A stretch of 64,000 nucleotides of DNA from Sorghum bicolor. Lineage: Eukaryota; Streptophyta; Magnoliopsida; Poales; Poaceae. A model generated the notes under the pieces. It worked only from the letters and a program-made list of their open reading frames with translations, ran no database searches and was not told the origin of the DNA. Where the stretch lies: the NCBI RefSeq assembly GCF_000003195.3, contig NC_012876.2:5519306-5583305 (forward strand), written 5' to 3'. Below are positions 1-11,214 of this stretch, piece by piece; the first letter of the stretch is position 1, and every line of letters begins with the position of its first letter. The position numbers were made by a program, and so were the translations under genes.

Positions 1-3000
1 CAAGCATGTCACAGGCATGTCTAGTTCTTTTAAAACCTATACTCCACATTCCTATTCTGAGACTATTCAAACCGCTGATGGTACCTCTCAACCCATTCAT
101 GGTGTAGGATCTATAGAGTGCACTCCATCTCTTCACTTATCTTCTGTTTTGCATGTTCCTTCCTTCCCAATCAATCTACTCTCTGTTGGCTCTCTTATTG
201 ATCAGTTCAAATGCATTGTTACATTTGATGAAAATTTTTGTATCTTTCAGGAGAAAAGGACGGGGAGAGTGATTGGGATTGGAGTCAGGCGTAATGGGTT
301 GTGGTTCATCAACCAAGAGCAGTCAGCGTTGGCAGCAGCTACTGAAGCACAAGAGAGGGAGATCTACTTGCTTCATGGCTGGTTAGGACATGTACCTTTT
401 GGAAGCTTGAATAAGTTATATCCTGATGCTTTTAAGGGTGTGGACATAAAAAACTTGTGTGTGATGCATGTGAACTTGGGAAGCATACAAGGACAACTTA
501 TCCTAGCATTGGCCTCCAAAGTTGTGAACCTTTTATGTTAATACACTCTGATGTTTGGGGTCCTTGCTCAGTTACATCTGTGAGTGGATTTAAGTGGTTT
601 GTCACTTTTATTGACTGCTATACACGTATGACATGGATTTACATGCTTCGGGGTAAGCATGAGGTCCTCGGGTGTTTCTAGGATTTTCATAAATTGGTTG
701 CAAACCAATTCAATACTAGGATTCAGATCCTCAGAACTGATAATGGAAAGGAGTATGTGAATAATGATTTTGGGGTGTGTCTTTCGGAACATGGGATTAT
801 AATCAAACTACTTGTCCTAATACCCCACCACAAAATGGAGTTGTTGAGAGGAAGAATCGACACTTGTTAGAGGTCGCAAGGTCAATCATGTTTCAGATGA
901 ATGTGCCCAAGTATCTTTGGAGTGAAGCGGTGCTAACAGCAGCATATCTAATCAATCGTATGCCATATAGAATTCTTGGTATGAAGTCACCTGTAGAGCT
1001 GTTGCTGGGACAACAAGAGTTTAAAGTACCTCCAAAGGTGTTTGGTTGTGTGTGCTTTGTCAGGGACCATAGACCTTTGGTTGGTAAATTGGACCCTCAG
1101 GCGGTGAAGTGTATTTTTGTTGGCTATTCTTCTACACAAAAGGGTTACAAGTGTTGGGACCCTATTGGAAGGAAAATGTTTATGAGTATGGATGTGACGT
1201 TCAGGGAGTCTGAACCATACTACACAAAGCCATGTGACCTTGATCCGCTCTTAGAGGAATTCTCTTCAGTCACTAAGGGTGACTGTAGAGAGGGGGGAAT
1301 GAAGGAGCTAATGCTCAAAAAGAGATGATTGTTGGTACCATCCCATGTCCAATCGGTAGGCCTGAAACTCAGGAGTTCATCAGGATAATGTGGATAATGG
1401 TGACTGTGAAGGAGAAGAGATGGTTGGCAATGGGAATGAGGAGATAATCAATGAAGTAAGTGAAGAGGTGAATGTTGAGATTCAAAAGGAACCAATCATG
1501 TACCAGAGGAGACGGTTCAGGAGTCAGGGGGAGCAAACGGTTGCAAAGGAACCAATAGTGTACCAAAGGAGATGGAGTCAGGGGGAGCAAATCAGTGGAC
1601 CACAGCCACAACAGCCTACTACACCAGTCCCAAATCATTCCTCGGACCTCTCCATCAAGTGGTAATGTCCCTCCTAACCCTGAACATGTAGAGTTACCTC
1701 TTGCACAACATAGGGATACTAGATCTAATTTTGGAAAACCACCTGTTTGCTATGGTTTTGAGCATCCTAGTATAGATCATGACATTGCCAACTTCCTCTC
1801 CTATTCTCGCCTTTCATCTGCATATAGAGCTTTTGTTGCATCTTTACAAACAGTGCCTATTCCAAAGGACTGGAGGTGTGCAAGACTGGATCCTAACTGG
1901 AATGCAACAATGAGAGAAGAGATGTATGCTCTTCAGAAGAACAAGACGTGGGAATTGGTCCCACTTCCAAGAGGGAAAAAAGCTGTGGGCTGCAAGTGGA
2001 TCTTCACTGTGAAGCAAAACTCAAAAGGAGAGGTGGACAGGTATAAGGCAAGACTGGTTGCAAAAGGCTATAGTCAAACATATGGCATTGATTATGACGA
2101 GACCTTTGCTCCTGTGGGAAAAATGGGTACTGTTAGAACCTTAATCTCCTATGCAGTGAACTTTGGATGGCCTCTACATCAAATGGATGTGAAGAATTCA
2201 TTTCTTGATGGTGATTTACAAGAAGAAGTTTACATGGAAATTCCACCGGGGTTTGCGAATAGTCAAACTGTTAGGAAGGTGTGTAGACTTAAAAAGTCAC
2301 TCTATGGACTGAAGCAATCACCTCGGGCATGGTTCGACAGGTTTAGGAGAGCAGTAAGTGGCATGGGCTACACTCAATGTAATGGTGATCATACAGTCTT
2401 CTACAAGCATAGGGGAACATTTATCACCATTATGGCAGTGTATGTGGATGATATTGTGATTACAGAGATGATGTGGAGGAAATCAAATGTTTGAAGGAGA
2501 ATCTGGGAAAGGCGTTTGAGGTAAAGAATCTTGGACCACTAAGGTACTTTCTTGGGATTGAGATTGTCAGGTCGCCTAAGGGGATAATTCTCTCTCAAAG
2601 GAAATATGTCTTTGATCTGTTGGCTGAAACCGGTATGCTTGGATGTCGGCCATGTAGTACTCCTATTGATAAAAATCATCAAATCAATGCCTAGTGTGGA
2701 GATTCTGTGAACAAAGAAACATATCAAAGATTGGTGGGAAGACTGATATACTTATGTCATACAAGACCTGACATTTCCTATGCAGTGAGTGTGGTGAGCA
2801 GGTATATGCATGATCCAAGACCAGGACATATGGAAGTTGTTTACAGGATTTTGAGGTATCTAAAGGTAACCCCTGGGAGAGGGTTATGGTTCAGGAAGAA
2901 TGGGCACCTTGATATGGAGGGCTACTGTGATGTAGATTGGGCGAGTAGCAAAGATGATACGAGGTCTACCTCTGGGTATTGTGTGTTTGTGGGAGGCAAT

Positions 3001-3461
3001 ATTGTCTCATGGAGAAGCAAGAAGCAAGCGGTTGTGGCTCGGTCTACTGCGGAGGCTGAGTATAGGGCAATGGCATTGAGTTTGTGTGAGATGTTATGGT
3101 TAAAAGGCTTGCTAAAGGAGTTGCGGGTGTTAAGAAATGAGACAATGATGCTTCATTGCGATAACATTGCTGCAATCAATATTGCAAATAATCCAGTGCA
3201 GTTTGACCACACCAAGCATGTGGAAATTGATAGATTCTTCATCAAGGAGAAGCTAGATAGTGGAGTCCTAAAGTTAAAGTATGTAAAATCGCGTGGCCAA
3301 CTAGCAGACTGTTTTACAAAAGGTTTAGGACCTAGTGAAGTTGAGTTGAGTTGTAGCAAGATGGGCATGTTAGATATATTTAGCCCATCTTGAGGGAGAG
3401 TGTTGGTGTAAATAATGGATTGTAAAGGGACCTATATGTAAAAGGTGAGAACAAGAAATAG
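1..3461 (+). mobile_element. Ty1/copia retrotransposon remnant (pol plus start of 3' LTR)
   Basis: The window opens inside a copia polyprotein and runs through integrase, reverse transcriptase and RNase H in the copia order. A purine-rich stretch at about 3391-3400 (TTGAGGGAGAG) is followed by TGTTGG, which is how a 3' LTR should start. Only about 60 bp of that LTR remain before LINE-derived sequence takes over. The 5' LTR and gag lie outside the window. The element is old: every domain is broken by stops or frameshifts. Confidence 0.85.
17..3393 (+). pseudogene. Copia pol: GAG-pre-integrase, integrase, RT, RNase H (broken)
   Basis: Domains can be read in order across several frames. The GAG-pre-integrase region ends at about 541. 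The integrase core (IHSDVWGP, FVTFIDCYTR) is at 457-681 and continues at 777-1328, where PQNGVVERKNRHL carries the last catalytic Glu. Reverse transcriptase is at 1595-2494 (KWIFTVKQ, QMDVKNSFLDGDL, YVDDIVIT), with its tail at 2473-2694. RNase H is at 2707-3393 (WASSKDDTRSTSGYC, STAEAEYRAM). Breaks include a frameshift near 460, a stop at about 680, a gap in reading after 1328, a frameshift just after YVDDIVIT near 2465 and a stop near 2692. It can no longer make a polyprotein. Confidence 0.85.
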
Positions 3462-4097
3462 AGTGGCTCTGTTCTGGAAGTTGCCAGACAGAGTTTTCCC
3501 CAAATCAATACTAACCAAAGACAACATCGCCAGAAAAACTGAAAAGGCGGCCAGAAATGTATTTGTTGTAATAGGAATGAGACTATTCAACACCTATTCT
3601 TGGATTGCCCTGTTGCTAAAGTGATCTGGAGGATTATCTTCTTTGCTACTAATTTGAACCAACCGATTTCTATCAACCATATGTTTGGTACCTAGCTTAT
3701 TAATCAGCATAAAGGATCAAAGGTTTGATCTGGGTTAGGGTGGCTGCCATATGCTGGGCTATCTGGCGTTGCCGGAATGATGTTATTTTTAACAAAATGA
3801 AAAGAAACTTTATCATGCATGTTATTTTCAGGGGAACATATTGGTTACGCTTCTGGGCTCAGCTGCAGCGTGACGAGCAAGCCAAGGACGCACTCTCGCT
3901 TGTTAGCAAGAAATTGGAGATGATTGCCTTAGAGATTTCAAGTGGAGGGTGGAAGCATTTATTTCGTTTGCTCTAGTGTCCTAGTCTATGTATAAGACTT
4001 CTGGCTTCCTCTATTTTTCATAATCGACAACTTTGTAATAATTGGCTGCGTACATCCATAGATGTAGGCCAGATATTATTTTTATCTTTTATCTAAA
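3462..4097 (+). mobile_element. LINE (non-LTR) 3' remnant with zf-RVT domain
   Basis: Frames in this stretch give the plant LINE C-terminal zinc-binding region: FWKLPDRVFPKS, then CICCNRNETIQHLFLDCP, then WAIWRCRNDVIFNK. These are characteristic of the zf-RVT domain downstream of LINE reverse transcriptase. At least three frameshifts separate the pieces. The 3' part holds a short hairpin (TACATCCATAGATGTAGG near 4050) and ends in a T-rich tail. It directly abuts the copia LTR stub, so it probably inserted into or recombined with it. Confidence 0.7.
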
Positions 4098-5145
4098 AAT
4101 CATAGCACTAGGAGTGCTCTTTCCAGACATTGGAAATAGGTCGCGTAGGCACCAGCAGAGGCACAAGCCCACTTCTTAGGTTGTGGCGTTGCTCTTATCT
4201 CAGTTGTCTACTTTTTATGTAATATCAAAAATTGAACATGTATGTCAAGACAGTCTAGCCCCCTCCTAGAACACTCATCATTCTATCTAAATTACAATGA
4301 CGCATAAATCTTTTGTATATTTGAGAAAAAAAAACAAAACATTTACATATATACCATTGCAATAAACAGTTTAACAAAGACATTTCGGTGGAGAATTTTT
4401 CTTCCAGAAATTACCCATGCCGAACTAAGCTTCCCACAAATGTAGTACTTGTCAAAATCAGCAGGCTGTAACGGAGGCAGTAATCGCACCACTATATGTG
4501 CAAACCAGAGAATAATAAACTCCATATATGAGAAAGCAGGGTGATGAGTATGCATGCGAGGCCCAGGCTGTGCCCTGAGTGCGTGCCACTCAAGCTGGCA
4601 TGCGCCGCAGTTTGATGCACGCATTGTCTCTGAGCTGAGCATGCGTGTGTGCAGGAGCAGGACGTACTAGTACTACAGATCGGACTCTCGGAGTAGCTAA
4701 TCGATCGTGCAACAGGTAGTTAAAAGGATAATCTGATGATGGTGCAGGTGGTGGCTGCTGGCTTGTCCACACAGTGGCGTTTTATTTGGGCCAATGGAGG
4801 CAAGTGCAGATCACAAGAGCAAGATCTGGTGGGCATCATATAGATCGATCACCAAACCATGTCGTGCCCACTCCCTGCAACACGCCTTTTTATTCTACCA
4901 TACCATACCGCCTGGCTTGTTAGTTATCCAGGTTCTATTAGTAGTAGTGGATGTTGGTTAGCCTCGCAATGGAAGTTAACAGGGGTTGTCGTACAGGCAA
5001 GCGAGGACAAAAACGCAAGTGAACCTTATGTCTATTAAAAAATTATGGATGGTAGATGAATACTCACCAACCTCATTGGAGCACTGTCCATCAATCTAAT
5101 TATTGTAGCTTCACAAGTAAAAGGTTTTGATAACAACTATATATA

Positions 5146-5212
5146 CTCCCCCTTCGTTTCAAATTATAGGTCGTTCTGCGCCAAAACAACTTATAATTTG
5201 GAAATGAGGGGG
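5146..5212. mobile_element. Short Stowaway-like MITE
   Basis: A 67-bp element begins CTCCCCCTTCGTTTC and ends with the inverted GAAATGAGGGGG, flanked by TA on both sides. The arms continue as CAAATTATA against TATAATTTG. CTCCCTCCGT-type ends with a TA duplication are the hallmark of Stowaway elements. No coding capacity. Confidence 0.6.
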
Positions 5213-6139
5213 TAGACCTTAGTTGAGTTACCACGCACTCCTGGTCGATGCCAATAAGCTAGGGAAATGGAACTGTTGATTGTGAGAGAGAAACTAAAGG
5301 AAGGGACAGAGAGGGGTGCAGGCAGCATCTCTCAAGGGTGATCAATCATCCACTGTCTGCCTCTTTCCCTCTACTTCTTTTTTTCTCTATATCCTCATTG
5401 CAAAAGGCAAAGGGTGCATGAATTATTATAGATAGATACACTTATGTGTACATATATGAAAATGAGTAGTGAAATGATGCCCCTCTTTAATTTCTCTGGT
5501 GCTAGTTAAGCAATTCTTCAACCTTCTTATAATTAATAATGTACATGAGAATCCAGTTGACTCATGTTATACACCGGGCCTCTCCCCTTCACCACTCACA
5601 AACAATTAACAGCCTCCCCTTTTGCCCTCTTTACCTCCCTTTTGCTAGGCTTTTTTGTCTCATTGTTGGCTGCTAGCTACTGCCTCTCTTGCACAAAGGA
5701 GGGACGACTGGCTCTGAGAGCACATGGAGTTGATGAGTTGAATTCCCTTCATTCCCTGGCCTTTCCCTCAACACACAGGCACCCCACAACCCTAAAGGTC
5801 CTTCACAACAGGGGCTGCCTTTTGTTGTTTGTGAATTCTGATGCCCTATACATGCACATATAATATCTTATCACCTAACAATGTTCTGCTGCATATATGT
5901 GTTGTACTGCGATGCCGCACATATGTGTGTGTGCTTGTGGTGGGCAGCATGTGCCTTTCTTCATGCATGCATACTTCTTGGCATATATGCATATAGCTAG
6001 TTAGGGCGCCTATACAACAACCCCACACCAAAGGACACATATATACTTGCTGCTACTAGCTAATTATATTCCATGCATCTAGGGCGTTCATGGAGTGTCA
6101 ACAAATAAAGAAAGATGCCCTGCTAACACGGGGCACGGT

Positions 6140-6155
6140 GGGGGGGGGGGGGGGG
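6140..6155 (+). repeat. Run of 16 G residues
   Basis: An uninterrupted G16 homopolymer preceded by GGGGCACGGT. It could fold as a G-quadruplex or be a length-uncertain assembly homopolymer; the sequence alone cannot tell. Confidence 0.9.
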
Positions 6156-9100
6156 CAAGCTTAGTAGACACACATTAGAATACATTTAGCACACAAGCAA
6201 ACATGAGTATCCATCCAGCCAGCTACCTGTCTCTCTAGGTCCTAGCTTTCGGTCCAACGCTGGCTCCTTTTAATTGTTCCTACACAAACCCAAGAGAAAG
6301 TCATATTCTCATGGAATTATTGTCCCCCTATGTTCTTCGAGAACCTAAACATCCAAAAAGAATCGAACTAAAGCTCAGTCAATATATGCCAAGCGTAACA
6401 CGCACAATATTTCTCTTCTGTAGTATTAGTGCGGTCGAACTAATTGTTGTCATGTTCTTCTATTCCCAGATGCAATGCCTGTGCTGGTCTTCGAAGAATG
6501 GAATTAATCAGATCCTTAGGTTTCAGCATTAGCACTTAGCAGCTAGCCAGCTGCTATATATGTGCACTCACACTAGCTTTCCATTAACGCCGATCAGCGC
6601 ATGCATTGCATGGGATTCTCCAAAGGTCATCAGGATTGGATGGCGTGACCAATGGATGTAGGGATCACACGGTCCATAAAGGGCATGCAATTATAACCAA
6701 ACCTGGATTGAGTGTGTGGGGATCAATATCTCGGTACCGATCTTGCTCTGTTGGTCCATAGATCATGGATATGACATATATTCTTGGGCTCCTCTGGGTG
6801 GATTGATGATCATCAGGAATTAACACAAGTGCAAGCTTAGCTAGCAGATCGACACTGATGCATCACCATCAGGCCATGCTCATCATGTATATCCATCATT
6901 CCGCACTCTTATTCGGTCTGTAAAACCAATGGTCCCCGAGTTGCATGTTTGATATGTGAAAAGGACTCATGAGCAATTGCTCAGTGGACGAGTGGAGCAC
7001 ACTAGCCAATTGAGTTGAGAGCTATATGAAAATTCCTCGGCATATATCTGAGGCAACAAAGGTTAGTTGATGCTGGAACAACATCACATGATATGAGAGA
7101 GATAGAGTATGGATGCAAAAATCAAGTACCTTCTTCAATTGCCTCTCACTAGATTCTGAATGTAGTAGTTGAGTCTGCCCCCTACTCATGGCCATCATAT
7201 ACGGTATGCATGCCCAACCAATAAACTGACTCAAAGCACAAACCATCTCCAGACAAAAAAGATCCTCCAATGGAGGCTAGATTACAACTGCTACATTACA
7301 GTTAGAGCAATGACACATCTGAATTTCAGCCCATTAGTCTACAATATCTCAGGCTCAGCACATGGTACCCAACTCCGTCAGACCGAGTTTCAGGAGGTCT
7401 CCTGCTTAATTTGTACTCACTCATTATAAATAGAGAAATTAACCACTCCACAGATCTTCAGACGACGATGACCGATAATCCCTGGCAGCAAGATGTGAGT
7501 CTATCACCTGCTTGCTTTGAAATCGATATAGTTTTCGCTTAAGTAAAGTGAGCAGTCGGAGACATCAAAATTAACGCCGCCTTTATGTTTAGTCACTGCT
7601 AAACTTTGTGAGCCCACATCATGATCATTGTGGCCAAAGCAGGCATAGAGGAAAGCATGTAATGAATGGCAGCTGCTGGGGAAAAACTGAACAAGTACCA
7701 CCATACTTTTTCCATGTCATGCAAAGGTAACCCCAGCTGATTTGGTTTGTACTACACTGCACCTTTGAGATAGGTGGCTGATTTCAGTCCTCAGATGCAT
7801 CATTGCCTGCACATGGTTATGCAAAGCTAGCTAGCCCATGAAACAAAACAGTTGATCTACCACATATATATCTCAGCTTGGCAGCCTTTACAAAATCTGT
7901 TCCTGCTAGTGCTAGCCGTGGCTAGTGTAGGCAATCAAGAAAAAAAAAGAAGTAGTAGAAAGGCAACAAAGAGGGAAAAAAAAAGAGGGGGAGAAAAGAT
8001 AGAAATGAGGAGCAGAGGGAGACGGAGGGAAAAGAGGCTAGTGGCAGTAGCATAAATTCAGATGACAATTTGACGTGAGTGGCACAGATTCACCAGCTCC
8101 CTCTGGACAAAAACTGATGGCATTTGGCGCCTAAAGCCTTGGAGCAAGAAGACAGGGAACTTGCACTGTCTGGCTACTCATATCTAAGTGTCGTTTCTTG
8201 TCAGTACGTAATTACCTTGCAGTTAGCTGCAACAGTTAGCACTCATATGTACTAGTCCCAGTGACTAATGAATCAGTAATTTTGATTTGATCTGCATGGT
8301 TTGCAGCTTGCTTTCTGCTGCAAGTAAAGGTGCTGGGGTCGACACTTGTCCCCGCAAGTAGCCAAAGTTTTGGGCTTTATTGTTAATGTGACATCACTGC
8401 CCAAAGGAAGATCTTGCTTCAAGATCTCTCTATTTCTCAACTCATTCTGAACAGTACTAGTATGCTTTCTTTTTCTAGCTAGAAATCAATCACATAAACG
8501 ATGTATGCTATCATGAGGATTTGTTTTCTTATTTGGGTTTAGTTAATTCGACGTAATTAGGTGACTGCATTTGTCTTTGTGATCTAGATAGAATATATAG
8601 TGGACTTGTTGTGTTTTCTTGTATTGATCATAAAAAAATGAAATGAACAAGAAAAATAAACCAAAGGTGGCAGTTGGTGCGCTAGATTAGATTGCATACA
8701 GGGAAGACGATTGATGCGGTGTTATTAAAATGCTCAAGAACAAATACAAAGGGGGAAAAAGGGGAAAAGATTGATCACGGTATGTGTACTTATATATATA
8801 TATTATTCTTCCAGAATTAATTTTTGGGTCAGAGCGCACCCAAACAGCAGCTAGCCAGATATCACAATCATCTTCCCTCGAGTTCATATACATTCACATG
8901 GTCTTTGATTACTTTGTTACCCATCATCAAAGCTTCTAGAGGATTGTCTGCAACAACTGAATTTCACAACAATAATTTTGTAAAGAAACTTACAACAGAT
9001 TAAACAGTTCAACTACCATAGATACGGAAACATTCATTCTTTCCGATTTGTGGGACTAACTAATGTATAGTTTGATCACTTCACAGAAACATGTACTTTG

Positions 9101-10933
9101 TGACTTATGCATGTCTCTTTCTAGCTAGCTAGCTACTTGCTATTATTTCTTTTATCACGCATGCTAGTTCCAACCGAACCTAGATAAAGAAATTTATTAA
9201 AATAACAATTGGCACGTATCCATCTCAAGCAAAATAGACACTAACTTATTTGAGATTTTGAGAGTGCCTGCAATCGAGGTTCAAAACTCAGGTCAACATA
9301 CATGCACATATGCACCCTATTAGGGTTTGCTGTGGCTCATTTTTAGCCAAGAGTCATGAGAATGTAGTGATTAGTAGCGCACAAAGTAGGTACAGTAAAT
9401 AGATAATATGTACATAATATTAGACACCTAGTGTATTGCATTGGTTTTTTTCACAAAAGAAGAAGACTAGACATATATACCTGTTGAGTATCTGAGAGGG
9501 TATCCAATAACTAGATATATATCTAGGAACTGCAAGCAGTATATATACCTGTAGGCACTGTATATTCAAGAATTAACTGAGAAAATGCTTATCTCACGCA
9601 TATAGAGGTAGTTGGCTATGGCTAGTTGTAGAGCATTTGGAGAAATGGACTGGAAGAGATGCATCACAAATAAAAAAAGAGAAGGGTGGGAAACACTAGC
9701 TAAAGACTAGGAGCTCAGTCCTAACATTTTGAAAACGAGTGTTTAGATCTCCTTATGTCATCCTCCACAACCACAATCACACCACTAATCTATTAAATTT
9801 TACTCATTAATGGGTCACAACGTAACGCCGCAAAGGCTAACGCGTGCCAACACACAATTGATGTTTCATCCTTATTTCGTGCAAAAGGGTTAACCTCTCA
9901 CGCTACAAGACAAGTGATGATAATCACTTATGTCCTTGTTCTAGTTTTGCCAGCACCATCTTTGAATCTTCCCCTCCATACTCTTTTTGTCTTGAATTAC
10001 CGGTCCAATCATTTTTATAAAGAGGCGTAGATTGTGCTTTCTTTTCACCAGACAATCAGTCGTCCAATAACATATAGATTTACTAGCATGGAACTTGTGT
10101 TGTAAATCTTACTCGAAACGACCACCGTATTATTATTACTTTGTAGTAAAAAATTAGTTTTGCCATATCAAAGTTTGATTTACAAAAATGAACAAATGTA
10201 GTATTGTGCAGCTCTAAATTCTAATTAACCTCATCAATGGAACAATGAATTAGAAAGAGAGAATAGCATGGGAACAGAAAAGGAAGTGTTTCTTCCAACC
10301 AAGAAACTATTTTCATGTGTTAATTTTCTATATAACTATGCCCATTATTTCCTTCATTTTTCCCCCCAAAGAGTTCCACAATTGGCATATATTGTGAAAC
10401 ACGGCATTGAGACATGCAGGTAAATTTCCGGTTGTAAACGAGAGGTGCCCAATCCATTAATGAAACATGAATGAGCAGTGAGCACCACCATATAGACCAG
10501 TTATATATTTTCCATTATCAGAAAAAACTAAGAGAGAAAGAGAAAGAGAAATGTTATCTACTGAATATCCACCACCCACCCATGCATCTATCATCCACCT
10601 CCCAGAGACAAAACCTACAATAACAACCACCAAACCAGTAAACCCCTCTTTTCCAATAACTACCATCTGTAACTGGATACATATATTATATATATATACA
10701 CGCACACAGCTAGTGGTGAAGTGATATGATGCTATCAAAATCCCCACATCACCACACAAATTAGTTTGTTAATATAACTGCAATTCGGTACTGATGATCA
10801 CTAGAGCATGCAAGTACTACTGCCCCTTGTAACTAACTGGGATGCCATATACCCTGGCCAATAAAAAAGTGACACAAGCAAAGTGTTGCTCCCCCTGGCC
10901 CACCTGGTAGGCCTCCTCTCCTCTCTGCCCTTG

Positions 10934-10990
10934 CCAATGCCCTCCCCTCCTATGATAAATACCTTGCCATGAGGAGGCAGCCCACTCCAG
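10934..10990 (+). promoter_or_regulatory. Putative core promoter of the ABCG14-like gene
   Basis: A TATA-like TATGATAAATACC lies at 10951-10963, with CCAAT at 10934-10938 and a pyrimidine-rich stretch before it. A start site about 30 bp downstream would give a 5' leader of roughly 230 bases rich in GAGA near its end (11159-11190). Inferred from sequence only. Confidence 0.45.
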
Positions 10991-11109
10991 AACTACAACT
11001 ACACTTGCAGGACACAAGCCTAAACCAAGCAGCACTCATCAACCAAGTAGCTAGAAGACAGAGAGTGTGTAGTAGCACCCACAGACGAAGCAAACCAACC
11101 AAAATTGTC

Positions 11110-11133
11110 ATGCTCCCACACCTACACCAGTGA
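11110..11133 (+). other. Short upstream ORF in the ABCG14-like leader
   Basis: An ATG at 11110 opens a seven-codon frame ending in TGA at 11131-11133, 81 bases before the main start. If the start site is near 10985, this uORF lies in the mRNA leader and could dampen translation. Its position depends on the unproven transcription start. Confidence 0.4.
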
Positions 11134-11214
11134 TTGTGTGAAGTGATAACACAGGGGAGAAGAGCGAGAGAGAGACAGAGACAGACAGAAGAAAAGATAC
11201 ACAGATAGATCGCC

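Larger units (their letters stand above)
4098..10930. other. 6.8-kb gene-free upstream region of the ABCG gene
   Basis: No reading frame here looks like a protein of a known family, and no tRNA or rRNA was recognised. The sequence is AT-rich with many short direct repeats of GCTAGCTA and ATATAT type. A small Stowaway-like MITE and a 16-G run are annotated separately. The stretch between about 4100 and 10900 may hold distal regulatory sequence for the transporter gene, but nothing specific can be shown. Confidence 0.6.

Noticed and set aside
3725..3976. An 83-residue frame taken first as a host gene
   Set aside because: Its AICWAIWRCRNDVIFNK core is the zf-RVT end of a LINE.
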